From the NCBI RefSeq assembly GCF_964340395.1, contig NC_135565.1, positions 10,116,742-10,180,741 on the forward strand: 64,000 nt of DNA, read 5' to 3'. A program made the position numbers and the translations under genes. A model generated the notes under the pieces. That model was not told the origin of the DNA. It worked only from the letters and a program-made list of their open reading frames with translations, and did no database searches. Of the stretch, positions 12,701 through 25,900 are shown one piece after another. Each line of letters begins with the position of its first letter. The stretch's first letter is position 1. This DNA comes from Glandiceps talaboti (lineage: Eukaryota; Hemichordata; Enteropneusta; Spengelidae).

Positions 12701-15700
12701 GATAAAATTAAATTTTGTTAAGAATTCTAGACAGTGAATGAAATTATTTATTTGTCACTGTTTTTGGATAATTTATAATAAAATTTTATCGGCCGTGAAA
12801 TCAGTACGGTTTTTTTTTCATGATAAAGAAAGTAAACTTAGCTACATTATGCAAAAGTCAACATAAGTATTGACAATAAGCAGTGTGTACTCTAATGATA
12901 GCCGAATTTTGTTGTTGTGGTCAAAATGATAAAAACTGGAATGTCTTGTGAGAGTCACCATATAGTAGAGATAGGGGAACAACAAATTTTGGTGCATCAC
13001 TAGAAATTGTGTGTGTCAGTAGTGCATCATATTGGCTTAGAGGGCACACTGGTCACCACATAGTAAGACATAGGGCAACACCAAATTTTGGTGCGTCACT
13101 AGAAATTGTGTGTGTCAGTAACGCGTCAAATTGGCTTAGAGGGCACACTGACAAATAAGTATTTTTTACAGCAGTATGATTGATAGCCACTCTACAAACA
13201 GAACTGCTTTGCTACATCTGTAGAGATGACTTAATAAAGTGATATTTGCTAGTAAATAGTACTGTGGTGTTGATTTATCATTGTGTTGTCACTTTAAAAC
13301 AAGAAATAACTCACTTTATTGCAGTGTAGTTTGCTCACTTAATAATAATATCAATCTAATTTTTAAATATGTCTTTCTGTTTGTCAACTTAACTACATTA
13401 AAATGGCCATATGGATGAGAATTGTGTATTTATTTTTAGATTTTTTTAATGAAGCAATTTTATCATGGCTTTCTACTTGAAAATTCAATGTGAAACAACA
13501 TATTCAACATATTCCAAGTCCTTTTTTGTAATGCAATAAATTAAATAAATGTTCAAAATGTTTGTTATTGTACATACAATAACAAACTTTTCACACTATT
13601 TTTTAGCTTTTTGCAATATATTGAGTTACAAAAAAGGACTTGGAATATGTTGTTTCACATTGGTTTTTTCAAGTAAAAAGCCATGATAAAATTGTTTTGT
13701 AAATTAAAAATCCAAAATAAATACCCAATCCTCGTTCATATGGCCTCTTTAATTATATTCTACCATACCTTACAATTACTAACTGAATATTAATTAATAC
13801 TTAATGTCTATAAAAGCTGCACTAACTGTAGTCTAGTTCTTATAAAGTGTCGTTACAATTTACACTTAGAAACCATGTTGGCATACAGACTACACTAGCT
13901 GCAACTGGAATGTTTTTGGTTTTTTTAAAAATGGTTTTGTTAGATGTAATGACTAAGTTGTTATATCGTATACAATAAATAGTTGTGAATCACTGGTGGG
14001 TAAATATCATTTGTGTATCTGTACACATAACATGGAACAATAAATCCACAAATCCACTCAATCAAACTCACACCCAAAAATCAGCTTAATAGGCCTTTGC
14101 AAAATATGCCATGGTGGGGTTCTACTTCCTGTCTGTGGTTGCGCTCTACTTCCTGTCTGTGCGTACCTTGAGGGTATACATGGTATAGGTTACTTGTTTA
14201 ATCATAGAGCACTGCTGCTTTCCTTCGATATCTGAACAATTAAAAAAACATCCCTGATTTACACTTCTACAGAATACCAAGGGACAAAGCTCTTAAGAAA
14301 CGGTGCTATGAGGTGATGATACCCCCAATTTGAGCGAGGGCGCTGTATTCTCAATTTCCTGTTTGCAGTCAACAATGGCATATTTCAACCTGTTACTGTA
14401 CTACTTATTTATGGTTGAAATCAACTAATTTGCATAATATACAACGTCTAATTATTAGTACTTCAAGTTCAATTGTCAGTGAATATCATTGGATGTCAGA
14501 TCTAAACAATAATACTCCACTCCAGTTACAGCTAGTGTAGTTTTTAAGGTAAAGTCATTCCATAACTCATGATTCTGTCTGCATAATGACCCTTGACCCT
14601 GTAAGGTTGTTGTTGCACATCCCTCCAGTGTGTTGAAGTGGCCATATCATAATATGGATGTCAAATGGGTATTTGTTTTGGTTTTTTTCATGTTCAAGGC
14701 AACTATTCTAGGTTTTTCAACTTGTAAAAACAATGTGAAACAACATACATTAGATTGTTGTTTGTAACCCAATAAATTAAAAAAGCATTAAAAAATGTTT
14801 CAAATATTTGTTATCGTACGTACGATAACAAACTTTTTACACACACTTTTTTAGCTTTTTTGCAATTTATTAAGTTACAAAAACAGATGTGGTCGATGCT
14901 GTTTCACATTGGTTTTTTTTACAAGAAGGAAAGCATAATAGGTTTGTCTTATAAGAATAAAAACTCCAAAATAAATATCCATTGATGTCAATGTCGTGTC
15001 AGGTCACTTGTATACTTGTTTGTCTCTCTCTCTTTCTCTTTCCTCCACAGACGTGGAACAATCTCCCCGATCCATTTACGGGTACAATCCTAACACTACT
15101 GCCAAGTTTGTGGACAAAGAGACACTAGCTTACATTAAGGCTAGCAGAGCTAAGAGAAGATTACTCAAACACCAAGGTATTTAGGACGGCAGGCAAATTA
15201 CTCATTCTAAGTTTCAGACATCATATCTTGGATTAGAACAGTTTTGACTTTGTGTATCTCATTATAAACTATTGGTATGAACTCAATATTATTGTGTGTA
15301 TGGAGCACCCCCTCCCTCCCTCCCTCCCCCTCCTCCACCCCCATCTTTATCTCTAATCTTTCTTTGCATCAAGAATTCTAAAATAAACTTTCATGCCAAA
15401 TAACTGGACAATGGTCCTGGTACAACACCAATTACAAAAATAGTGACATGACAGGAAAAAAAATGAAGTGTGTAATATATGGCCAGGTGAGGGCGTGCTT
15501 CATACACTAACTACTTTCAAAATAGTGAAGGGTTTGTATGAAGATATATGAAATTAGAAACCATTTAGTCTTACTAATTGTATGCTTCCCAGGGAGTTGA
15601 GGAAAGTATAAAGGGCCGTTGTGCTGCCATTGATCTGTGCCAGGGGTAATAATTGTGAGCTCTCAGGAGGAAAGGTGCATAAATTTGCATTAATCACATT

Positions 15701-16875
15701 ATTACTAATTCAAGATGTCAACATCATAGAATAGGGTAACCTGAGATCATGGCAGTCTTGGAATAGGGTAACATCTGAGATCAAGGCAATCAGAGAATCA
15801 GGTAACCTCTGAGATCAAGGCAGTCTTGGAATAGGGTAACCTCTGAGATCAAGACAGTCATAGAATAGGGTGATCTCAGAAATCATGGCAGTCATAGAAA
15901 AGGGGGAATCTTAGATCATGGCAGTCATCGAATAGGGTAACCTTAGATCATGGCAGTCATAGAATAGGGTAACCTTAGATCATGGCAGTCATAGAATAGG
16001 GTAACCTTAGATCATGGCAGTCATAGAATAGGGTAATGTCAGTCATTTTGCCAAGGTGAAAGGTCAACCTTTGTGACATTTGTGAACAGTAGTTTACACT
16101 GATACAGTGAGTGTAGTATGCAAATGAGTACATTTTCAACATATCCTTCCACACAGCAATATGATAATTAAACTGTGTGTATTCACAACCTTTGCACTGT
16201 ATCATGTACTTACATAATGTTTATGTATATTAATTCACTATGTTAAGTATATCACTTTCTGTTTATGCATGTTCACAAAAGTTAATGACTACCTGTTTAG
16301 ATAATTACTAGTGGGAATAACTCATGTGGTACTAATACTAATGTAACAAATACAATGGGACACACAGACACAATAAGTACAAGGTACAAGGTACTTTTCA
16401 GACACTTTCTGTACATGGTTTGATGAAAGTCATATGTTATGTTTACTGAAGTCCAATCTGATTATAATCTGATGTAGTGTACACATCACAATCACAATTT
16501 CTTTTTGCCTGTTATGTTTACTGCCATTTGTTCTTTTGTGAGTGCTCATTACATACATCTCACACAAATACAACTTTGTACACAAACAGAGAACACACGC
16601 ACAACAAACATACACATACACAGATGCACACACATACATACATACATACATACATACATACATACATACATACATACATACATACATACATACATACATA
16701 CATACATACATACGTACATACATACATACATACACACACACACGTACGTACGTACGTACATACACATACATACACACACACATACATACATACATACATA
16801 CATACATACATACATACATACATACATACATACATACATACATACATACATACATACAAATGTACATACATACAT

Positions 16876-16946
<71 letters not shown>

Positions 16947-19900
16947 ATCATCCATAGGTAGGAACTTCACTTTTAATATTGCCAAAGGTTTGTCAGATTC
17001 ATTACCATGGCAATAAGTAAATCTATAGGTACATGACATTCCTAGTAAATTAATACATTTATGTGTAATATATAGATGAGCCAAGCAAAGTGAAAACAAC
17101 AACAAATGATACCAACAAGTCAGAAACGTTGGAGTCAGCAAGAAAGACGACTAACAAAGACATTGATGTGAAAGATAATAGTAGTGGTAGTGGTGGGATT
17201 CAGATAATAGGAGCTACATCATTGGCTGAGGATAGCGGAGAAGAAACAAGCGACAGTGACGCTGAGAATAAGAAGACAGTCTCCGCAAATCAAAAACTAA
17301 GTGACGGTAGGAAGAATTTTCAAGAAACTGTAAATTTGATATTTTTGCTACTGTGTTCTACTAGCAAGTTTGATGTACAATGAAATTCACATCACCAGCG
17401 TGAAAGGCATAGACTGATTTTCAAGATACAATGAAATTCAAATGACCAGCGTGAAAGGAATAGACACAACTGTGATTTTCAAGATACAATGAAATTCATA
17501 TGACCAGCGTGAAAGGAATAGACACAACTGTGATTTTCAAGATACAATGAAATTCACATGACCAGTGTGAAAGGAATAGACACAACTGGGATTTTCAAGA
17601 TACAATGAAATTCACATGACCACTGTGAAAGAAATAGACACAACTGTGATTTTCAATAGCAACTCAATAGAGGATTCCCCGTCTCGCGTATGTTCACGCG
17701 AGATCTCGTGAGATCCCATAGCAACCACGGGAGGGTGGTCAAGCCGAACTGTCAAACGCTTAGCAACACCATTGTTCTCAACGTCATCGCACGTACAGTA
17801 TATGATCTAGATCTAGTGAAGTATGGTTGTTAAGAGATGTGCATATGGGGAATGCAAGTCGGATTCCCGCTATTTTAACCGTGATTATATGCATGGTGTT
17901 AACTTTGTAAGATTTCCGAAACCCAAAACTCAACTGGAGAAATGCCAGCGATGGATAAAGGCCTGTTCCCGGGGCGATAACTTTGGGATACATAGTATCA
18001 AGCCATATACGTACATCTGCTCCCTACACTTTGTCGGAGGGAAGGGCCCGACAGATGATCACCCGGACCCAATACCTGCTACGGCTCGAGGTGTAGAACT
18101 AAGAATTTTTGAAAATAAGAAGAAACGACAGAGTTTGAGAGAAAGATTGAATTGCAGGCCTACGCCAACTACTGAAAATAGACGCGAAACATTAACGCCT
18201 TCGGTAAGTAACATTTTACATTTTTCCCCCTTCCGGCCGGATGTTCAACATTGACAATATTTTATTGGTTACTTAACACTTTTTGAATACAAACAGTTTT
18301 CAATGGATAAAAATAAACGTTTTCACTGGATAAAATGTAAATTATTTCCTTGGTTTTTTTTACCATAATAAATTCAGCGATGTTTAATAGTCATATTCCA
18401 TTCTTTATTATTAGACTACTTTGTCATGTGGAAACGATGTCCCCGATCCCGACTTTGTAGGAAAAGAATGTGTGGCCCCTGATATAGATGTAATAGAAAA
18501 TACGCCACCAGTAGTACCCGAAAAACCAAACACAGAGACAGAAAATCGTAATGGTAAGTTATTATGATCTGGTAATTTTTGAAATCATTCCCCTTTCCTT
18601 GCTGGAGTGTTCCTAAACGACTGATTACAATACCCGACATGACTTTCTTTGATCTATGTTGCCGCTCAAATGCGAAATGTTTGTATTTAACTTCGATTTT
18701 TAATGGCAATCCTTCTTATTACTAAAGTCACATTTTGATTAAAACTATCAGATGATATATACAAATTAAAGTTCTGACCACGAGTATAAACTCCCTCTGG
18801 ATTCAATGACACAATCGGGATGCCGATACGGCGAAATGTTCGCGTGACATGTACCCATTTTGGACAATCGAAACGGGACACATTGCATACTTCCTGTTGG
18901 GGATGTTAGTCTCCGAGTGGCTCTAAAAAGAACATAAAACAGTAAAGACATACCATGGTTGTTGAGATCGGAGACGTCGCCATCATAAGACATGCGACAA
19001 GTATACTTTCACAGACAACAATGCACTGCCAGGGACGACGATACACGTGTGAATGATTGATTGTTCACGCACTTGCATTTTCATGGCGGCATCTTTGACT
19101 TTTATTCAATGTTTTCATAATAACAGCGTGCATACTCGTTTTAATAAAAGAAGTACAATGTATCAACTTCAGCAGTTAGCGCGACCATTACAATAACTAA
19201 ACTGTACTACTACTACTACTGATCGATGTTATTGTTATGGCTTGGCTTGTGTTAATGTACGCCACACAGTCATTCTACATTTTTCCAGAAGCTTAGCTAA
19301 GGTTACTGTATTTAGAAGAGTTTTCAAAGAAAAATAGAAACGAAACACACTGAAAGACGTAGAGCTGCTAGTTCAAATAAATATCGTAACAAACACATAA
19401 TAATATGAAAGCTTTTCACATTATCTGACAACTAAAAATAACATCATATTACACATGCTCACAAAGTCGTAGAAAGTCATACTACATATATTTGTATCTA
19501 AGACGTAGACAACATTCCTGCATGTTCTTTAGTCTCAATTTTCTTCATATTTCAGTTACCGAGATAATGACAACACATCAAGGCAAGAAAAGGAAAACCT
19601 GTGAAGCAAGTACCCAGACAACTGTCAGCTCCTACCATATTGAGATGTACTCCGATACTATGCTCATGGATCAGAAATTAATGAAGAGGAATCTTTTCAT
19701 GAAAGATGTCTTGAGAGATGACAATGCGTGCAAGTTTTACACAGGTAAATATAACAGTTACATTTAGCATGCATGTAGTTTGTGTTATGTCTGCCATTTT
19801 ATCACATATACTCATGTTTCCATGGATACATTTTAATTTATACCACTGTGGTTTTAATACCTAGGTTTGGTATCAATACAAGTCTTGCTGTACTTATTCA

Positions 19901-22900
19901 ACGTGGTAAAGGACAAGGCTGAAAAAGTAATGTTAAGGGGAAGGGAAAACACTCATGTAAGTATGCCCTTTTTAAGTTTACATTGTGAAATATTCATATA
20001 GTGTATGTTTGTGTTTAAGTCACCGTCATCTCTATTCAACATACATTACATGCATCAGACTGATACAAGACATAAATGTACAAAATAAATATGTTTGTTA
20101 TAATTTTCCCATTATCCTCCTTTATTATACATGCTAATATTTCACTGTGTTATTTATGTTATGTAGACTAATCAGACCACTCATGATCGAAAGACCCGTA
20201 TGCTGTCAACCTTTGAAGCATTTGTGTTAGTACTTGTCAGGCTGAGGAGAGGAATGGACATGGAACATTTGGCAGACAACTTTGGAACATCTTCTACAAC
20301 AGTTAGCAGGTACTGCGTGACATGGATCGACTTTTTAAGTAAAGAACTCTCATTCCTAATAAAGTGGCCGGCTCGGGACCAAATACGTTCTTCACTCACA
20401 AACACCTTCCGCCACTATAAAGCCACATCAGCTATCATAGATTGCACTGAATTCTTTATTCAAAAACCTTCATTACCATCATCACAGCGGATCACGTGGT
20501 CTTCTTACAAACACCACAACACGTTGAAAACACTAATCGCTATATCACCAACCGGTGCGTTTACATTTGTATCCGACTTGTGGTCGGGATCTATATCAGA
20601 CAGAAAAATTGTGCAAGCATGTGGATTTCTAGAAAAAATACAACAAGGAGATGATGTCATGGCAGATCGAGGGTTTCTAATTCGGGATTTACTAGCACTC
20701 CGAGGAGCTACACTCAACATTCCCCCATTTGCCCATGGAAAGCAACTGAGTAGTGCTGCTGTCACAAAAACAAGAAGGATAGCAAGTGCTAGAATTCATG
20801 TCGAGAGAGCTATTGGTCGCCTGAAGAATTTTAAGATTCTACAGGGAACATTTCCACTAAAAAGTAAGGACACACTAAACCAGACTGTCCAGCTTTGTGC
20901 CCAACTTTGCAACATTGACAGTGTACTAGTGAAGTAACCATTTGACAATGACGTACGACAATAATAAGCTTAGGAACAAACTCCATACCATTTATTCATA
21001 TGAACTATTTACAATTTTGTCGAATTCTTGCAAATGTCATGTACATAAAATAAATCATTTACTTTATTTGACAGTTATGAACACTGCATTACCAGTTACA
21101 TATTTACTTGTTAAAAATTTACATATGTCAAAGAGTTTATTATTAGAAGTACAGTTTTATGCTTTTTGTTACCACAATTTACAATTTACAACTCAGAGCA
21201 ATAACGTAATGTCACACCCATTCCGAATTTTAACCTTTGTTTTATCTCTTTATCTACTTGGAGTAAGCGTCTTGTCTATTTTAATGTGTTTTGTCTGTTG
21301 CTTGTTTTGGTATGGATTATTTTTTATAATCTGAAATAAAGTGATAATATTAATAATTTATTCATAACTGGTATGAACAACAAGTTTCATGTTTACATTG
21401 CAAATAGTTCTGGAAGTACAAACTGCCTATAGAAATAGTCAAGCTTCTGTACCATGTTTGTGTAGTATTGTTCATTGAATGGCACAGTAATTATCTGTAT
21501 TCCCTGCTTAGTGTAAATCACAAGGTCACATTCATCAAGTCCATAAATTCCAAGCTGGCCTTGTATCTGAGAATAGTACTCAGACTTCTCAGTGAGGGAC
21601 CAAGTTCCATTCTCTTCCACACAACCTTTCTCTTTCGCCACATCCTTTGGTGATCTTAATCTACCACAATAAGGACATTTTATTTCTAAAAGCTTTTTAT
21701 GATGTTTTGTCTTACACTTGCACATGCATGTTACAACACCATCAGCAGAGCAACCTAAGAAAGGCTTGCACTTATGAAGTCTGAGGCCTGGTACATTGAC
21801 ATTGAGATGTTTATGTTTTTTTCTTTCTACAAGTTCATACATTTCTCTTGCTTTCTTCTCCTTTTTCCTGCCCCACTGCAAAGCCGGCAAATCCTCAGGA
21901 GGCGTAGATGCATTTCCAATAATCTGGTCAATAGCTTTTGAGGGGTCAGCTGATGGATTCTTCATCAGTGTAGTAGCTCTACTACTGACACGTTTAAATT
22001 TTGACGCCGTTATAACACCCTTCCTCATAGCAATCCAAGTTGGGTTTTCACTTTGTCCGACTGTCTTCGCCTCGATAAAGTCAATTTCTGTTTGAGTGTA
22101 TGATGTATTGTCAAGAAACTTATTCACCAAGTCTTCAGTGGAAGTTGCAATATTTTCAGGCAGGTATGTCTTCAAAAAGTGACGAGACTTTGAGAACATT
22201 GACAACTCTAAACAAGATTCATTAGGTTCAGTAGGTGCTGGTTCTTTCATATTTGCAGAGGGTAGCAACAGTGTGAGTACCGCTGCATTTGGTGCTATCT
22301 ACAAAACAAAATATTAAAAAGAAAAGTAAGTGAGAGTCACACAAAAATGACATTCTTTGGGAATTAATTTGTGTTCAATAAGATATATAAATGGTCTCTC
22401 AATATTGGTATTTTTAAAATTGAAAATAGCTCACAACATACAAGTGTAATATTATTGATATTATTGTGTTTGCTACATTTTATCACTTTACACAGAAATA
22501 AATATAACCAAGGATAATGCCATTGTAATACAAACTAACTGACGAGGTTGGGATTTGTATTTAGTATATTCAATATAGTCACAAATGAACATTTACAAAT
22601 AAATAAATATAGTATAGCATGTTTATTACTGTTACAAGTTTATAATATTTGGTTACCTTTGCAAGGCCTTCAGCAAACTCTAGTTGTTGTTGATCTGTCC
22701 ATGGTTTCCTATCATCAGCGTGTCTTGGATCATTATCCACAGATCTGACTGGTCCATCATTCTTTTGTATACCATATCTGCATGTACAAAAAAAGAAAAA
22801 TTCAGTAATAATACAACATTTTTACATTAGAGGGAGGCAAGCCATATAACATTGTACCATATTTTGTTTGTGAACCATCATGTAAACAAGCTGGGAAACA

Positions 22901-25900
22901 GGTAGTATTTTACCTACATATTAACTGTAATATATTTAAAATGTTGTGAGTGTGAATGTTCTCACTGATGTAGTACTATTTTTATTATTAAATTATGAAA
23001 GTTCATTAACATGTTGTATGTATACATACCTTGTTGATTGGATTTTTAATCTTTTAACTGGAACTGGCTCGTCATGTTCCATTGGTCTCTTCTTCCACAA
23101 ACAGGGGCCATCTGTGACAGAAGGTTTTTCAAATGCTTCCAGTTCATAGAGAGATGCTGCCACATGTCTACACACACCATCAGCACTGTAACATAAATAC
23201 AGTACTGTCATTAGTGAATGAAAATATATGTACCTTGTATGGCAAGTACTGACACACCATAAATCTTTTCATTCCTAGATAAAAAAAATATTTGTATTTA
23301 TATTTCAAATAATGTATTACTAAACCAGATATTCAATGAATAAAGTACTCAAACAACACATCTGAGTAGCAAATATGATTTATTGTTTTACAAGATATGC
23401 TGATGCATGTTCGTCAAGTTTTCTACACTACATTAATATTAGCTTTACAATGAACTTACCCTCCAGGACACTCACAGTAGGCGGCCATTATTTCGGAATG
23501 TTCTTTGTCCATCAGGAACCACAGATTATATGTTGACTTGTTTAGGTACGTTTTATCTTTCTGGGTAGGCTTCACTCTCGCCTTGAACGCTCCAAGTGAA
23601 CTTTCGTCGGAGATTGGTGTGTACTGGAAATCTAGTACGTGGCCATCGTGACAGAGTCTATAGTCTTCGTATGATTTGAACGCTCTCAACTTCTTCTGGC
23701 CATAGTCCGATCGATGACACATGAGATAGTTAAACACGTCACACAAACCAAAGTCGGGAACACTGCTGAAATCTGTTGTGTAATGTGGAAGACTGAGGGG
23801 CTCACTAAAATTACAACCTAGATCAGACAGTCGTTTGGAAACGTCCTTCTTCGGATCATGACGTGTAAAGTCTGGGTCTTCGTCAAGCTTGAGATCTCGT
23901 ACTGCCTTGGCGAGGGAAACGAGCATATCCTTCTTATAACTTGTTGTTGACACGCCAAATTTTCGTAACATGCTCTTTAGTTCGGGTACTTTCAATTTTT
24001 CAATGTCTTCCATGACGACTTACGATTGTAGATGTCACAAACAGCAGTATTTTTTTCAGACGAATGCATTGACTTTCATATGAACAACATGGCCACTCCG
24101 CAAAGCTTGACCTCCGTAGCAACAGTTGCTAGGTTATTTACATATCTCGCGGCCGATCCCGCGAGACGGGTAATGCTCTATTGATTAGACCCCCCTGTAT
24201 ATAATAAACAATTACACTCTTTGAAAAGTCCAGTTCAAACAATCGACACCAAGTGTGGTATCAGATAACTTGAGGTCGTAAAATAGATGTCTTGTGTTCA
24301 ATCTCAGTCTCAGGTTCAATTCATTTATTCCAAGATTGTCTATAAAAATAGTGTTTCTAGTATGGTCAACTTCACTCTAGATAATAGCTGTTGTTGTATT
24401 TTAGATCTCCTGTTATCAGATACCACACTTGGTGTTGATTGTTTGAATTGAACTTTCCAAAGGGTCTTATCAATTGAGTTTATCTTGAAAAACACAGTTG
24501 TGTCTATATCTTTCACGCTGGTCATGTGAATTTCATTGTAAAATGACAAGAAGTTGACTCTCAATGTGGTTGAATTTAAAACCTTTTATTTCTACGTTTC
24601 AGTCCTGCAAAAAGGACTTTCATTAGGAATCTAAAAAACGAATATTAAAAATACCAGTGAATAATAAATAAAATGTAAAAGAACTGAATAAAACCGATAA
24701 CTTTGACTCAATCTAGGGAAATAGACTGTATTGCACTACACTGTATTGTTGTAAAGTACCTCTGAGCAGACTTTGTCTGAGTTTATGGCGCTATATTAGT
24801 TTTATATTATTATTAAAATGAAGTACTAGACATTTGAGTTTGTATTTTACATTTTACTGTTACAGAGTTTAAAAGATCAATGGTAATAGAAACTGGAGAT
24901 GAAGGTGATAAATCTCCAAGTACCAGACTATTCTATGGTGAAGAACATTGCTATGTGATGGACGCCAAGTCTATCGGAAACTTAGGACGATATCTTAACG
25001 TAAGTTTGTGTTACTATAGCAACAGGGTGATATGTTAATTTTTATACCATATGTACTAGGATGGCATGTCTTTCACTTCTATCATTTTAAAGTGGCCATA
25101 TAGATGAGAATTGGGATATTTATTTTGGTTTTTTAATTCATAAAACAACTTTACTATGTTTTTATACTTATAATGTAAAAAAATAATGTGACTTGTTTGG
25201 AACTCAATAAATTGCAAAACATTAAAAAATGTGTAAAATGTTTATTATTGTACGTACCAACTTTTTACACAGTTGTTTACCTTTTTTTAAATTTATTGTG
25301 TTACATTGTTTTTACAAGTAGGTAAACAGTAGTGTTGTTTTATAAATTAAAAAATCCAAAATAAATACCCATTTGTCATCCATATCCATATGGCCATTTT
25401 AAGGATATTTTCAACAACAACAAAATGTTTTAAAATCTAAAATCTTGCATTCACGACAACATGTATCTTTTGCTTTAAAATCAAAAATGACTTTGATATT
25501 TTTGGGAGAAGACTTTGTGAGTTGGTTCTTCATTTTAACATACCTGTGCCATTTTCTTTTTGCACCAAATTATGCTATTTTACTTCATACTACTCTGGCA
25601 ATCAAGGTCTCGGTTTCCTAAGGTAGACACCAGCTAACAAACTGTCATTGTTTGATGTGGTAGATTACACAAGTGGGTGATAGCGCTAGCGGTGTCGCTG
25701 TTGTGCAGTTCTAATTGCCATATTATGGGATAGTGTAAACTTTGGAATATATATATATAGAGAGAGAGAATATATTGTTCATGGTTCCAAGAATCAATAG
25801 GACAGTACAATATAGTTACTTTGGAATGATAAATTGGAAATGAATAAGACATTGCCATCAATTTATGGACATATTATTCCTCCAGTCCAGAGAGAAACAT

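Larger units (their letters stand above)
17669..24179 (+). mobile_element. ISL2EU-type autonomous DNA transposon, apparently intact
   Basis: The left end AGAGGATTCCCCGTCTCGCG pairs with the reverse complement of the right end, AGAGCATTACCCGTCTCGCG (18 of 20 identical). AT dinucleotides at 17667-17668 and 24180-24181 fit a 2-bp target duplication; the flanks TCAAT...ATTGA extend the symmetry. Inside are two convergent, spliced genes: a THAP/DDE transposase (17823-20937) and a SAP-SWIM-YqaJ nuclease (24013-21393). This pairing with an AT duplication is what I recall for the ISL2EU group. Neither gene is broken. A PIF/Harbinger element would normally give a 3-bp duplication and a Myb-like partner, so that alternative fits less well. 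It is inserted in SETDB1 intron 12 in the host gene's sense for the transposase. Confidence 0.88.

Noticed and set aside
17823-20937. THAP-transposase as a domesticated host gene
   Set aside because: Terminal inverted repeats, target duplication and the adjoining nuclease gene enclose it, so it is part of a mobile element.
20942-21334. 130-codon frame after the transposase
   Set aside because: Non-conserved, AT-driven frame in the transposase 3' UTR, upstream of the AATAAA at 21335.
17669-24179. PIF/Harbinger element
   Set aside because: The DDE_4-type core is related, but the partner is YqaJ rather than a Myb-like protein and the flanks fit a 2-bp AT duplication, not a 3-bp TWA one.
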